A stretch of DNA of 64,000 nt, taken from Phaseolus vulgaris (Eukaryota; Streptophyta; Magnoliopsida; Fabales; Fabaceae). Shown here piece by piece: positions 11,367-24,045 of the stretch (position 1 is the first letter of the stretch; the number at the start of each line of letters is the position of its first letter). Where the stretch lies: positions 34,834,699 to 34,898,698 of the forward strand of contig NC_023750.2 of the NCBI RefSeq assembly GCF_000499845.2, in the 5' to 3' direction. Below the pieces are notes generated by a model. It did no database searches. It saw nothing but the letters and a program-made list of their open reading frames with translations, and was not told where the DNA came from. Position numbers and translations under genes: made by a program.

Positions 11367-14300
11367 TTTTATAAAAGTTCTCATGTTAGGCATCACAATG
11401 CAACTTGTCATCTCAGCAAGGCTGACACCTCAAGTAACAACAATCATCTGCCATCTCATGAAAAAAAGTATTATTAAAAAAAAGAAAAAGAAAGAAAATA
11501 CAAAAATATGGGGGGACTAGACCAAAACCCACATGTTAACAAAAACGATACATAGGTAGACTATACCTATTCATAAAGAATTCTAAAAACAGACTAGATG
11601 GAAGTCTATTATACCAATGAAATGATTCTCTATGAATGAACCCTAAATTAGCCAACTTATCAGCACATGCATTCCCCTCCCGAAAAATATGAGTAACCCT
11701 AAACCTGATTGTCCCACAGTAATTAAGACAAGAATTCCATCGATTACGAAGCATCCACGGAACATTAGTCCTAGCAGTAAACGCAGCACAAACCAAGACC
11801 GAATCACATTCAAGCCAAACATTTGTAAGTCCCATCTTTTGAGCTTCCTCCATAGCATGTATAACTCCATAAAACTCAGCAACCAAAGCAGTCTGAACTT
11901 CAAGAAACCCTGAAAAAGCACCAATAAATTCTCCCATACTCCCACGAAAAATACCTCCACAAGAAGCAAGACCAGGATACCCCCTAGCAGCCCCATCCGT
12001 GTTAATTTTAACCCAACCTGGTGAAGGAAATTCCCATCTAACAGGAAGAGGACGAAGAACTTTCCCACTACGAGTCTTAATACCAAAAAACTTAATCACG
12101 TTGAAATCCAACATATCATTCTTCATTGAAGCTTTAGACGAATTTCCCACTAGACAAGTTAAATCTTTAATTACCGAAATAGCCTTAGAAACTTCAATCT
12201 TTTCCTGAAATCTAGCATAATTCCTCATACGCCATATCATCCATATAGAAAAGGTTGTCACAACAAGCTTAATCAATTTAACCAAAGGACTACCATCACT
12301 CTTAATAAAAGAAAGAAGATCATCCTTATTAGAGAAATGAGAAGTAAGAAAAATCTGTCGAACCCAACTCCAAATATGTAATGCAATAGAACATTCAAAA
12401 AATAGATGTTGAATAGATTCTTCATGCTTTTCACAAAGCGTACACATAGAACATATATGCAAACCCTTATTCTGAATATGCTTATCCGTAGGAAGTCGCC
12501 CATGAAAAGTTTTCCAGAGTACTAGAGTTTTGGAAGGCGGAATAGATGAAGACCAAATGAACTTACCCCAATCACATGGAACTCCTGGTTCCAAGAAAAA
12601 AGTCCTAGCCGATTTAAGAGTGAAACGACCAGACTCATCTAGAGTCCAATTAGGAATATCTTGTTCCTCTCTAACCATGATATGATTAAAAAATTGCGGC
12701 ATATGCTGTAAAGATAAGGGAATATTCCAATCATAACTTGACCAAAATTGAGAGACTGTATCTGGAATGCTAGCCATATCAGATAACCCTGCAATATTTG
12801 CTAAAGAAGTAGTAGAACACCATTTATCATTCCAGAAATTAATAAAAGAACCTGTACCAACAGTCCAAGAAGTATAATCAAGTATGATAGAATAAAATTG
12901 CTTAATTCCAAGCCAAAGAGAGGAGGATCTATAAACCATTCTAAACTCGTATTTTGATTTAAGAACTCTGGCTTTCAAGAGTAAAGACCAAGGTTTGTTG
13001 CTATAAGCAAAGTTCCAAGCAAGCTTAAGAAGATATGCATTATTTCCATGATGAAGATTAATAATATTCAAGCCTCCATCCGCAAGAGGTGAACAAATTT
13101 TCGCCCAATTAACGGTAGCGATACCTTTTTTCATAATATCACCAGTCCAAATAAAATTCCGACACCACTGCTCAACTTGCTTAATAAGTGAAACAGGCCA
13201 TTTATACATATTAAAACTATAAGCTAGAAATCCAGTAATCACTGTATTGACCAGCTGGATCCGACCCATCATGCTAAGAGATTGACCTTTCCAAGATGCT
13301 AGCTTCAATTTGACTTTATCAGCCAAAGGTTGAAGAAACCGATACTTTGGAGCACCAACAAAGATAGGCACTCCTAAATAATTGAAAGGCAAACAACCAT
13401 GACTACAAGAAAGAATATTTTGAATTTTGGTGACAAATCTTGGAGAATTATCCATGGTGAAGAAACTACTTTTAGAGTTATTAATATATTGACCAGAAAA
13501 ATCACCATATGTTTTAAGAAAAGTACTCAAATTTCGAAGAGACTTAATATCCCCCCTACAAAAAATAAAAATGTCATCAGCATACAAAATATGAGAGGGA
13601 GTGAGATAACCTTTCGGACTAGCCATATTTAAAATCTTCTTATCATTCACAAGCTTAGAGATACCTCGACTAAGAACTTCCTCTGCAAGACAGAAAAGTA
13701 AAGGAGACAATGGATCACCTTGTCTTACACCTCGACTGCAGGGAAAAAAACCCACTAAACTACCACTTATTCTGATAGAAAGCATAGCTGAACGAAGAAT
13801 TGTACTAATCCAACTGACAAACGAGGGGTGAAAACCAAAGCGTTTCAAAACTAATAATAAGAACTTCCAACTCAGAGTGTCAAAAGCCTTATGAATATCA
13901 ACTTTGTAAGCCACATTACCTCCTCTAACCTTTTTAGAAAGCATGTTAATAGCTTCAGAAGCAATACCAATGCAATCCTGTATCTGTCTACCCTGCACAA
14001 ACCCATATTGATTCTAGCAGCCACAAGAGCAAGCCTATCCGCCAGTATCTTGGAAATAATTTTAAATTTGAAATTAGCAACAGCAATTGGCCTGTAATCT
14101 TTAATGGAATCAGCACCCTGAATCTTAGGAATAAGAGATACCACATTACTGTTCATTCCAGGGAGAACCCAATTTTGTTTAAAGAACTGTTGAACAGCAT
14201 TACAAACATCTGTCCCAATAATTTCCCAGCAAGAATGATAGAAAACACCACCAAAACCATCAGGACCAGGAGCACTATTACCGTTAAGATTAAAAACAGC

Positions 14301-14435
14301 ATTCTTGATTTCAGAAAAATCAGGACATTTAATCAACATCATATTCTCCTCAGAGGAAACCATCGCAGGAATATAAGTACCAATAAAATCTTCCATATTA
14401 TCAGTATCCAGAAGATTAGAAATAGACTCAGCATA
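11367..14435 (-). mobile_element. L1-type LINE, 5'-truncated, inserted in the satellite
   Basis: Interrupts one satellite unit. The target sequence AAAGATTTATTT is present on both sides (11355-11366 and 14436-14447), a 12-base target duplication; the left copy runs into a T-run, the complement of a short A-tail, as expected for a minus-strand LINE 3' end. The element is missing its 5' half: it starts inside ORF2 just upstream of reverse transcriptase, with no endonuclease and no ORF1. About 170 bases of 3' UTR follow the stop. Confidence 0.88.
11536..14435 (-). pseudogene. LINE ORF2 fragment: reverse transcriptase, zf-RVT, RNase H
   Basis: The reading frame begins, without a start, at ~14435. 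Seen: the RT N-terminal block (NGNSAPGPDGFGGVFYHSCW, then SLIPKIQGADSIKDYRPI), the RT core with GVRQGDPLSPLLF and the catalytic YADD (~13575), a zf-RVT domain (WKTFHGRLPT, CTLCEKHEESIQHLFFEC) and a C-terminal RVT_3-type RNase H with all four acidic positions (NTDGAA, AEFYGVI, ECDSVL, NACADKLA). One break: a single missing base near 13999-14001 shifts the frame between the N-terminal RT block and the core. Otherwise open to the stop at 11536. Plant L1 elements typically carry this RNase H. Truncated at the 5' end and therefore dead. Confidence 0.92.
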
Positions 14436-17400
14436 AAAGATTTATTTACACAAGTATTAATTTATATTACAAAATGTAATTTCAAAAGTTTAATATGATT
14501 TTCGTCTGCATCATGTTTCTAGAAGAAATACACATTTTTCGTCTGCATAATGAATTAATTTTTAAATTGCAATAATTATTCTGAGAGATTTTTGCATATT
14601 AACTTATTATGAAGTTGGTGAACAATACTTCATTTTCTTCGTAAATAACTTATGGAAACATAATATTATATAATTATTTATATATTGTAAATTTGTTCAA
14701 ATTATTTTTTTCTATTGTAATGTATTTGTTATTAGAAAAATTTATTCATTTTTTTTTATTTATAACTAATTTCTGGACTACTAATCTATGTAGCGTAGAC
14801 AGTGACACGGCGAAAAAGGGACACGACGGGGACACAAGGACACAGATCTATAAATTATATAATTATGAATTATATAAATTGACAATAGAGATTTATGTGC
14901 ACAAGTATTAATTTATATGACAAAATGTGACTTGATAATTTAATATCATTTTCGCCTATAATATGTTTTTGGAAGAAATACACATTTTTTATTACTTTTA
15001 CCATAACAGTACTTGGTATAATATAATGAATTAATTTTTTAATTGCAATAATTATTTTGAGGGATTTTTGCATATTAACTTAGCATGAAGTTGGTGAAGA
15101 GTACTTCATTTTTTTCGTAAATATCATATGGGAATATATTATTAGAAAATTATTTATATAATGTAAATTTGTTAAAATTATTTTTTTCTATTGTAATGTA
15201 TTTGATATGGAAATTTTTTTTTCATTCCTTTTTATTTATAATTAATTTGTGGACTACTAATCTATTTAGCATAGCCACGGACACGGGAACACGAGGACAC
15301 AGAACACGAGGACACGGGAACACGGGGACACGGGACATGAGGACACAGGTACAAGAGGTCACGGATAAATATATTAAATAATTGTGAATAATATAAATTG
15401 ACAATACATATTTATGTGCACAAATATTAATTTATATGACAAAATGTGACTTCAAAATTTAATATGATTTTCGCCTACAATATGTTTCTTGAAAAAATAC
15501 AGATTTTTTATTACTTTTACTATAACTGTACTTGGTATAATATAATGAATTAATTTTTTAATTGCAATAAAGATTTTTGCATATTAATGTGTATTTGTTA
15601 TGACAAAAATTTATTCATTCCTTTTTATTTATAATTAATTTGTGGACTACTAATCTATGTAGCATAGACACGAACACGGGGACACGAGGATACGGGGACA
15701 CACGGACACGGATCTATATATTATATAATTATGAATTATACAAATTTATAAAAAAAAATTATGTGCACAAGTCTTAATTTATATGACAAAATGTGACTTC
15801 ATAATTTAATATGATTATCGCCTACATCTTTCTGGAAGAAACACACATTTTTTATTACTTTTACTATAACTATAATTGGTATAATATAATGAATTAATTT
15901 TTTAATTCCAATAATTATTCTGTGAGATTCTTTCATATTAACTTAGCATGAAGTTGGTGAACCGTACTTCATTTTCTTCGTAAATATCTTATGGGAACAT
16001 AATATTAGATAATTATTTATATAATGTAAATTTGTTAAAATTATTTTTTCTATTGTAATGTCTTTGTTAAGGCAAAAATTTATTCATTCCTTTTTATTTA
16101 TAATTAATTTGTAGACTACTAATCTATGTAACATACACAGTGACACGGGGACACGGGACATGTGGAGACAGATCTATATATTAAATAATTATGAATTATA
16201 GAAATTGACAATAAAGATTTATGTGCACAAGTATTAATTTATATGACAAAATGTGACTTCATAATTTAATATGATTATCGCCTACAATATTTTTCTGGAA
16301 GAAACACACATTTTTTATTACTTTTATTATAACTGTAATTGGTATAATATAATGAATTAATTTTTTAATTGCAATAATTATTCTGAGAGATTTTTGCATA
16401 TTAGCTTAGCATGAAGTTGGTGAATAGAACTTCATTTTCTTCCTAAATATCTTATGAGAGCATAATATTAGATAATTATTTATATAATTTAAATTTGTTC
16501 AAATTATTTTTTTCTATTGTAATGTATTTGTTATGGCAAAAATTTATGCATTCATTTTTATTTATAATTAATTTATGGACTACTAATCTATGTAGCATAG
16601 ACATTGACACGGGGACACAGGACACGGGAAACAGGGAGACAGGAAGACATATCTATATATTATATAATTATGAATTATATAACTTGACAATAAAGATTTA
16701 TGTGCACAAGTATTAATTTATATGACTAAATGTGACTTCATAATTTAATATGATTTTCGCCTACAATATGTATCTGGAAGAAATACACATTTTTTATTAC
16801 TTTTACTATAACACTACTTGGTATAATATAATGAATTAATTTTTTAATTGCAATAATTATTCTGAGAGATTTTTGCATATTATCTTAACATGAAATTGGT
16901 CAACAATACTTCATTTTCTTCGTAAATATCTTATGGGAACATAATATTAGATATTTATTTATATAATTTAAATTTGTTCAAATTATTTTTTTCTATTGTA
17001 ATGTATTTGTTATGACAAAAATTTATTCATTCCTTTTTATTTATAATTAATTTTTGCACTACTAATCTATGTAGCATAGACACTGACACGGGGACACGGG
17101 ACATGGGGACACGGGGACACAAATCTATATATTATATAATTATGAATTATATAACATGACAATAAAGATTTATGTGCACAAGTATTAATTTATATGACAA
17201 AATGTGACTTCATAATTTAATTTGATTTTCGCCTACAATATGTTTCAGGAAGAAACACACATTTTTTATTACTTTTATTATAACTTTAATTGGTATAATA
17301 TAATGAATTAATTTTTTAATTGCAATAATTATTCTAAGAGATTTTTGTATATTAACTTAGCATGAAGTTGGTGAACAATACTTCATTTTCTTCGTAAATA

Positions 17401-18519
17401 TCTTATGGGAACATAATATTAGATAATTATTTATATAATGTAAATTTGTTCAAATTATTTTTTTCTATTGTAATGTATTTGTTATGGCAAAAATTTCTTC
17501 ATTCATTTTTATTTATAAATAATTTGTAGACTACTAATCTATGTAGCATAGACATTGACACGGGGAAACGATACAGTAGGACATGAATCTATATATTATA
17601 TAACTATGAATTACATAAATTGACAATAAAGATTTATGTGCACAAGTATTAATTTATATGACAAAATGTGACTTCATAATTTAATATGATTTTCGCCTAC
17701 AATATGTTTCTGGAAGAAACACACATTTTTTATTACTTTTATTATAACTTTAATTGGTATAATATAATGAATTAATTTTGTAATTGCAATAATTATTCTG
17801 AGAGATTTTTGCATATTAACTTAGCATGAAGTTGGTGAACAGTACTTCATTTTCTTCGTAAATATCTTATGGGAACATAATATTAGATAATTATTTATAT
17901 AATGTAAATTTGTTGAAATTATTTTTTTCTATTGTAATGTATTTGTTAAGGCAAAAATTTATTCATTCTTCTTTATTTATTATTAATTTGTGGACTACTA
18001 ATCTATGTAGCATAGACTGTGACACGGGGACACGGGACACGTGGACACAGATCTATATATTAAATAATTCTTAATTATAGAAATTGACAATAAAGATTTA
18101 TGTGCACAAGTATTAATTTATATGACAAAATGTGACTTCATAATTTAATATGATTTTCGCCTACAATATGTTTCTGGAAGAAACACACATTTTTTTATTA
18201 CTTTTGCTATAACTGTAATTGGTATAATATACTAAATTAATTTTTTAATTACAATAATTATTCTGAGAGATATTTGCATATTAACTTAGGATGAAGTTGG
18301 TGAACAATACTTCTTTTTCTTCGTAAATATCTCATGGGAACATAATATTAGATAATTATTTATATAATACAAATTTGATCAAATTATTTTTTTCTATTGT
18401 AATGTATATTTTATGAAAAAAAAAATTTCATTCCTTTTTATTTAGAATTAATTTCTGCACTACTAATCTATGTAGCAGAGACACTAACACGGGGACACGG
18501 CACACGGGGACACGGGGAC

Positions 18520-18523
<4 letters not shown>

Positions 18524-18568
<45 letters not shown>
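18524..18568. repeat. (TA)n microsatellite in a satellite unit
   Basis: About 45 bases of TA directly after a G-rich block; the matching position in most other units is the short ATCTATATATTATATAAT. Confidence 0.9.
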
Positions 18569-18573
<5 letters not shown>

Positions 18574-21500
18574 GATGAATTATATAACATGACAATAAAG
18601 ATTTATGTGCACAAGTAGTAATTTATATGACAAAATGTGACTTCATAATTTAATTTGATTTTCGCCTACAATATGTTTCTGGAAGAAACACACATTTTTT
18701 ATTACTTTTAATATAACTTTAATTGGTATAATATAATGAATTAATTTTGTAATTGCAATAATTATTCGGAGAGATTTTTGCATATTAACTTAGCATGAAG
18801 TTGGTGAACAGTACTTCATTTTCTTCGTAAATATCTTATGGGAACATACTATTACATAATTATTTATATAATGTAAATTTGTTCAAATTATTTTTTTCTA
18901 TTGTAATGTATTTGTTAAGGCAAAAATTTATGCATTCATTTTTATTTATAATAAATTTATGGATTACTAATCTATGTAGCATAGACATTGACACGGGGAC
19001 ACGGGACACGGGGAAACAGGGACACAGATCTATATATTATATAATAAAGAATTATATAACTTGACAATAAAGATTTATGTGCACAAGTATTAATTTATAT
19101 GACTACATGTGACTTTATAATTTAATATGATTTTCTCCTACAATATGTTTCTGGAAGAAATACACATTTTTTTATTACTTTTACTATAACAGTACTTGGT
19201 ATAAGATAATGAATTAATTTTTAATTGCAATAATTATTCTGACAAATTTTTGCATATTAACTTAGCATGAAGTTGGTGAACATACTTCATTTTCTTCGTA
19301 AATATCTTATGGGAACATAATATTAGACAATTATTTATATAATGTAAATTTGTTCAAATTACTTTTTTTCTATTGTAATGTATTTGTTATGACAAAAATT
19401 TATTCATTCATTTTTATTTATAATTAATTTGTGCACTACTAATCTATGTAGCATAGACACTGACACAGGTACACGGGGACAGAGATCTATATATTATATA
19501 ATTATGAATTATATAAATTGACAATAAAGATTTATGTGCACAAGTATTAATTTATATGACAAAATGTGACTTCATAATTGAATATGATTTTCGCCTACAA
19601 TATGTTTATGGAAGAAACACACTTTTTTTTATTACTTTTACTATAACTGTACTTGGTATAATATAATGAATTAATTTTTTAATTGCAATAATTATTCTGA
19701 GAGATACTTGCATATTAATTTAGCATGAAGTTGGTGAACATTACTTCATTTTCTTCGTAAATATCTTATGGGAACATAATATTAGATAATTATATATATA
19801 ATGTAAATTTGGTCAATTTTTTTTATTGTAATGTATTTGTTATGGCAAAAACTTATTCATTCCTTTTTATTTATAAATAATTTGTATACTACTAATCTAT
19901 ATAGCACAGACACTGACACAGGCACACAAATCTATATATTATATAATTATGAATTATATAAATTGACAGTAAAGATTTATGTGCACAAGTATTAATTTAT
20001 ATCCCAAAATGTGACTTCATAATTTGATATGATTTTCACCTACAATATGTTTTTGAAAGAAACACACATTTTTTATTACTTTTACTATAACTGTATTTGA
20101 TATAATATAATGAATTAATTTTTTAATTGCAATAAAGATTTTTGCATATTAATGTAGCATGAAGTTGGTGAACAATACTTCATTTTCTTCGTAAATATCT
20201 TATAGGAACATAATATTAGATAATTATTTATATAATGTAAATTTGTTCAAATTATTTTTTTCTATTGTAATGTATTTGTTATGGCAAAAAATTATTCATT
20301 CCTTTTTATTTATAATTAATTTTTGGACTATTAATCTATGTAGCATAGACACTGACACGGGGACACGGGACACGGGGACACAGATATATATATTATATAA
20401 TTATGAATTATATAAATCGACAATAAAAATTTATGTGCACAAATATTAATTTATATGACAAAATGTGACTTCATAATTTAATATCATTTTCGCCTACAAT
20501 ATGTTTCTGGAAGAAACACACATTTTTTATTACTTTTACTATAACTGTAATTGGTATAATATAATGATATTAATTTTTTAATTGCAATAATTATTCTGAG
20601 AGATTTTTGCATATTAACTTAGCATGAAGTTGATGAACCGTACTTCATTTTCTTCGTAAATATCTTATGGGAACATAATATTAGATAATTATTTATATAA
20701 TGTAAATTTGTTCAAATTATTTTTTTCTATTGTAATGTGTTTGTTATGGAAAAAATTTATTCATTCCTTTTTATTTATAATTAATTTGTGGACTACTAAT
20801 CTACTTAGCATAGACACTAACACGGGGACACAGAGACACATATCTATATATTATATAATTATGAATTATATAAATTGACAATAAAGATTTATGTGCACAA
20901 GTATTAATTTAAATGACAAAATGTGACTTCATAATTTAATATGATTTTCGCCTACAATATGTTTCTGGAAAAACACACATTTTTTTATTACTTTTATTAT
21001 AAGTGTACTTGGTATAATATAATGAATTAATTTTTTAATTGCAATAATTATTCTGAGAGATTTTTGCATATTAACTTAGCATGAAGTTGGTGAACAATAC
21101 TTCATTTTCTTCGTAAATATATTATGAGATCATAATATTAGATAATTATTTATATAATATAAATTTGTTCAAATTATTTATAATTGTTGCTTTTTTTTTT
21201 ATCTAGAAACCTGATAATGTATATATGTTTATTATTGTTGTATGGTTTTTAAGATCTTTAGTTATTTATATAATAGTATTTCATTGTATTTATATTTCAT
21301 TGTTTTATTTGTATTATATTACATTACATTTTAATTTAATTTATATCATAAAAGGAAAATTCATAATTTAATATGATTTTGCTTACAATCTGTTACTGGA
21401 AGAAACATACATTTACTGATAGTTTTTTGTAATAATTGTACTTGGTATGATCTACTGAATTCTATTTTTTAATTGCAAAGATTAAATTACAGTATTAAGA

Positions 21501-21670
21501 TAACATGAGGTTGGTGAAGAGGACTTCACCATAAATACGTAATAAATACATAGTATTAGATAATTTTTTTATATAATAATGTATTTGTTCAAATTATTTT
21601 ATTGTATTGATATTGTATTGTAATGTATTTATTATGACAAAAATATATTCATGAATTTTTAATTATTTAT

Positions 21671-21787
21671 GTTATATTATATTAAATTCATTAATATACT
21701 AAAAGTATGTAAACTTATTTATATATATCTAAATAAATTTATTATTTTTAATATTAATATTTAAATATAAAATATTAGAAAAATTCA
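21671..21787. other. AT-rich segment before the Helitron terminus
   Basis: Almost pure A/T, as is usual just inside plant Helitron 3' ends; no gene. Confidence 0.5.
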
Positions 21788-21815
21788 CGTGCGTTGCACG
21801 GGTCAACGTACTAGT
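21788..21815 (+). other. Helitron 3' terminus: hairpin plus CTAGT
   Basis: Hairpin stem CGTGC/GCACG with GTT loop, 10 bases later CTAGT, then T. This matches the CTRRT-plus-hairpin end used as the rolling-circle stop signal. Seen directly; the function is known for the family. Confidence 0.75.
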
Positions 21816-21939
21816 TAATACTATAAAGGAGTTATAATTTCTAGAAATAGTAAAATTTGATTATGTATTAGTTTGTGAAAATACTAAGTTATTTATCATT
21901 TGAGTGATGTCATTTATTACATGAACAAAACACTATTAT

Positions 21940-22420
21940 CCAACTGGTGGCTTAAGTGGTAATATAAGCCACAACTCAGAGTTTGAGAGAGAGATGCCAA
22001 AACAGTTATCTTCTCTCTAGTACTCTCATCGCTCAAGTGACAAGTGGTTATTTAAGTGGTGCACACCAGATCTGTGAGATAGTTCTGGAAGTAGGTGGCT
22101 TTATGTACAAAGTCATGTTGCTTAAGTGATGTAATGTTTGAGCGTGAGACACAATGTTGACTCTCTTTCCATATAAAAATGAGAGCTCAAACATTTGTTT
22201 ATACACTCAAAGAAAGAAAGGGTCAAACCAACTTGATTTTCTCTTAAGCTATTATTGTCCAAGTGGCGCAAGTTTACTCAATCAATATAATGTAGTGCTC
22301 AAGTGGTGAATTTACAAATTGATCAAGGGACTATCTTCTGTTTGGTGAATACAAGTTTCACAAGAAAGGTTGTCTCGCTCAAGCAACATACCTCTATTTG
22401 CAAATACTTGATATTATTTA
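21940..22420 (+). repeat. Degenerate LTR-like promoter region with AAGTGG motifs
   Basis: Contains repeated CTCAAGTGG/CTTAAGTGG motifs (near 21960, 22033, 22050, 22260, 22293), then a TATA-like CCATATAAAAATGAGAGC near 22170 and a transcribed-leader-like stretch. The layout resembles an LTR U3-R. No matching second LTR, PBS or coding region was found, so a solo or broken LTR is the best guess. Confidence 0.35.
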
Positions 22421-23340
22421 AAAGGTATGTTGTGTTTGTACGTGTATATGTGCGTATGTTTATGTGTGTGTTTGTATATTGAAAATGGTGTAGATGAATT
22501 AAATTGGTTATGAAATAATTTCTTATAACTTTCATTGGTATGTGATGCATGAAATTTGTATCTCATTTTAATTATATGTATGAATTTAATTAGTGATATT
22601 TTGACTTGGAAGAGATAAGTTAGATAACCATAATGTTATGATGAAAAAGTTTGTCGTTTCTAATATTAAGTATATGAACACATTCATGAAAGAATATATT
22701 ATTGTTTATTGATGGTCTAAATAATATATATTAAGACATTAGATAGTAAGAAATTGAGGCATGTTCATGTACCACTTTTTTAGTTATTTGTGCAATGACC
22801 TTACCTTGACTTACGAAGATGATGTTTGTAGATAAGAAGTACTTAATGAGTCAAATGTGTCTTTAGTGGGACATATTTGATCCAAAATTTCTAGAAGGTG
22901 TTTAACTGTTATTATGATATCATTGAAGTTGAGGTTTACTGACTTAAAATGCTTTGAAATCGATCAACATATATGGTTTGATTTGATTACATTAAATTAT
23001 CTTGATTTCATGGAGGCGAGGTTATATACCAACAATGTGTTAGGAATAAGTCAAATTTTATTTGTTGGATGTAGTTATTTAATTGGATTAAGAATGAATA
23101 TTGACGTGGATTTTAAACACAAATTGTGTGATGATTCAAAACTATTTACATTTGAGATTAATTCAAAATTAGTTTACCCATGTTCGTATTCTGTTTTATG
23201 ATGAACTACTTTGATCATACTTGATATATGAACATAAAATGTTGCATGTTTGGTAGTAGCTCTTGATGAATCTAGGTTGTGTATAGTTTTATAAGTTCAA
23301 TGTTATATCCTCTTTTATATTCTTAATATTTTGAAAAGCG
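22421..23340. other. AT-rich spacer, no supported gene
   Basis: A 95-codon open frame at 22914-23201 has no recognisable domain, no good start context and AT-driven composition; I do not call it a gene. Confidence 0.45.
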
Positions 23341-24045
23341 CACCAAATTTATTATAGTATTTTCTATTAAGAAAGTAGACTTTAAAATTGTAGTAATTAA
23401 AACTTTAAACATAAACAAAGTTGATTTCCTGAGGCGTAAGTGATCACTATTTGGAATGACTTATTTGCGGTGTATTGCACAAGTCCCAAGATACAACATG
23501 AACTTCTCAGAAAAACTGAGGATAACAGAACTAGCAAACAACTCTTGAAAGAGTAAGAACACAGGATACCGAAAATTATTAGAATAAGAAAAGAGAAAGA
23601 ATGAATGAGAGAAGCGGAGAAAGGAAACTGTGAGAGAGATGCTTCTATGTAGAGCAAAGGAGAAAACACATATTTATAGAAGGAAAAAAAAATCCTCCTT
23701 CGTGAGTAGAACCTCTTCCTGCAGTCAAGGTTGTTGCAGAGAAGAAGGTGGAACCTTCCTGGAGAGTGCAAAGGAGATTCAGATCAGGTCAGAGCACATT
23801 CGAGGGTAGCTCCTTTAAGGTAGGTGACAACATCCGGAGGCATCAGAAGGAGGCGAGAGGTTGAAGAACCAATCCCAAAGATTTCTGTGCGGCATCTTCT
23901 TCTATCGCCTCTGCAACAACTTCGGAAGGTTGCACCTTTTGCGATAACTAGTTTTTCACAACAGTATTATTATAGTATTTTCTATTAAAAAAGTATAGTT
24001 TAAAATTAACTCAACCTCATAAAACTAACTCAATAAAGTGAGTTG
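23341..24045 (-). repeat. LTR-like repeat, minus orientation
   Basis: On the minus strand: a start resembling TGTTGTGAAAAACTAGTTAT (from ~23968), a purine-rich U3, a TATA-like TTCTATAAATATGTG near 23675, then a CT-rich leader. TATAGTATTTTCTATTAA occurs at both edges (about 23354 and 23970). Its outer ~165 bases (23878-24043) recur at 3985-4150. A solo LTR of an unidentified retroelement is the simplest reading; the 124-codon open frame inside is then incidental. Confidence 0.4.

Larger units (their letters stand above)
9777..20846. repeat. ACACGGGG minisatellite blocks, one per satellite unit
   Basis: Eighteen G-rich blocks of 20-100 bases, each at the same place in the unit, for example 9777-9880, 15276-15362, 17083-17122 and 20347-20382. 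Units are ACACGGGG, ACACGAGG and variants; copy number differs greatly between satellite units, so the block mutates faster than its surroundings. Confidence 0.85.
9466..21670. repeat. ~465-bp satellite array, about 19 copies plus one diverged copy
   Basis: Each unit runs from TTTCGCCTACAATATGTTTC through TTTTTAATTGCAATAATTAT, AGCATGAAGTTGGTGAACA, GACTACTAATCTATGTAGCA, a G-rich ACACGGGG block, then AAAGATTTATGTGCACAAG. The GAAGTTGGTG anchor recurs near 9595, 10124, 10596, 11090, 14611, 15088, 15949, 16410, 16891, 17362, 17827, 18293, 18799, 19268, 19729, 20162, 20628 and 21082; most full units are 433-506 bases apart. One copy near 15570 has an internal deletion. A diverged copy occupies 21357-21670. 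The array is interrupted by a LINE (11367-14435). Open frames of 60-95 codons here are chance products of the repeat. Confidence 0.92.
4881..21815 (+). mobile_element. Putative ~17-kb non-autonomous Helitron filled with tandem repeats
   Basis: The right end has the plant Helitron 3' signature: a short hairpin (CGTGC-GTT-GCACG, 21788-21800), a 10-base spacer, then CTAGT at 21811-21815 followed by T. The proposed left end begins TCTATAAATATAACAAATAG at 4881 after an A, fitting Helitron insertion between A and T without target duplication; this end is much less certain. No Rep/helicase gene is inside, only tandem repeats and a later LINE insertion. A diverged repeat unit lies next to the right end, which argues that the arrays belong to the element. 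Alternative: a shorter Helitron that covers only the right part. Confidence 0.5.

Noticed and set aside
9670..20450. Repeated ~70-codon frames starting MFKLFFSIVMYLL
   Set aside because: Each comes from the same satellite unit, length is set by the G-rich block, and no selection for an open frame is evident.
9777..20846. Regularly spaced repeats as a CRISPR array
   Set aside because: The spacing is ~465 bp with conserved, not unique, spacers, in plant nuclear DNA.
22914..23201. 95-codon frame as a gene
   Set aside because: No domain, no splice or promoter context, AT-driven composition.
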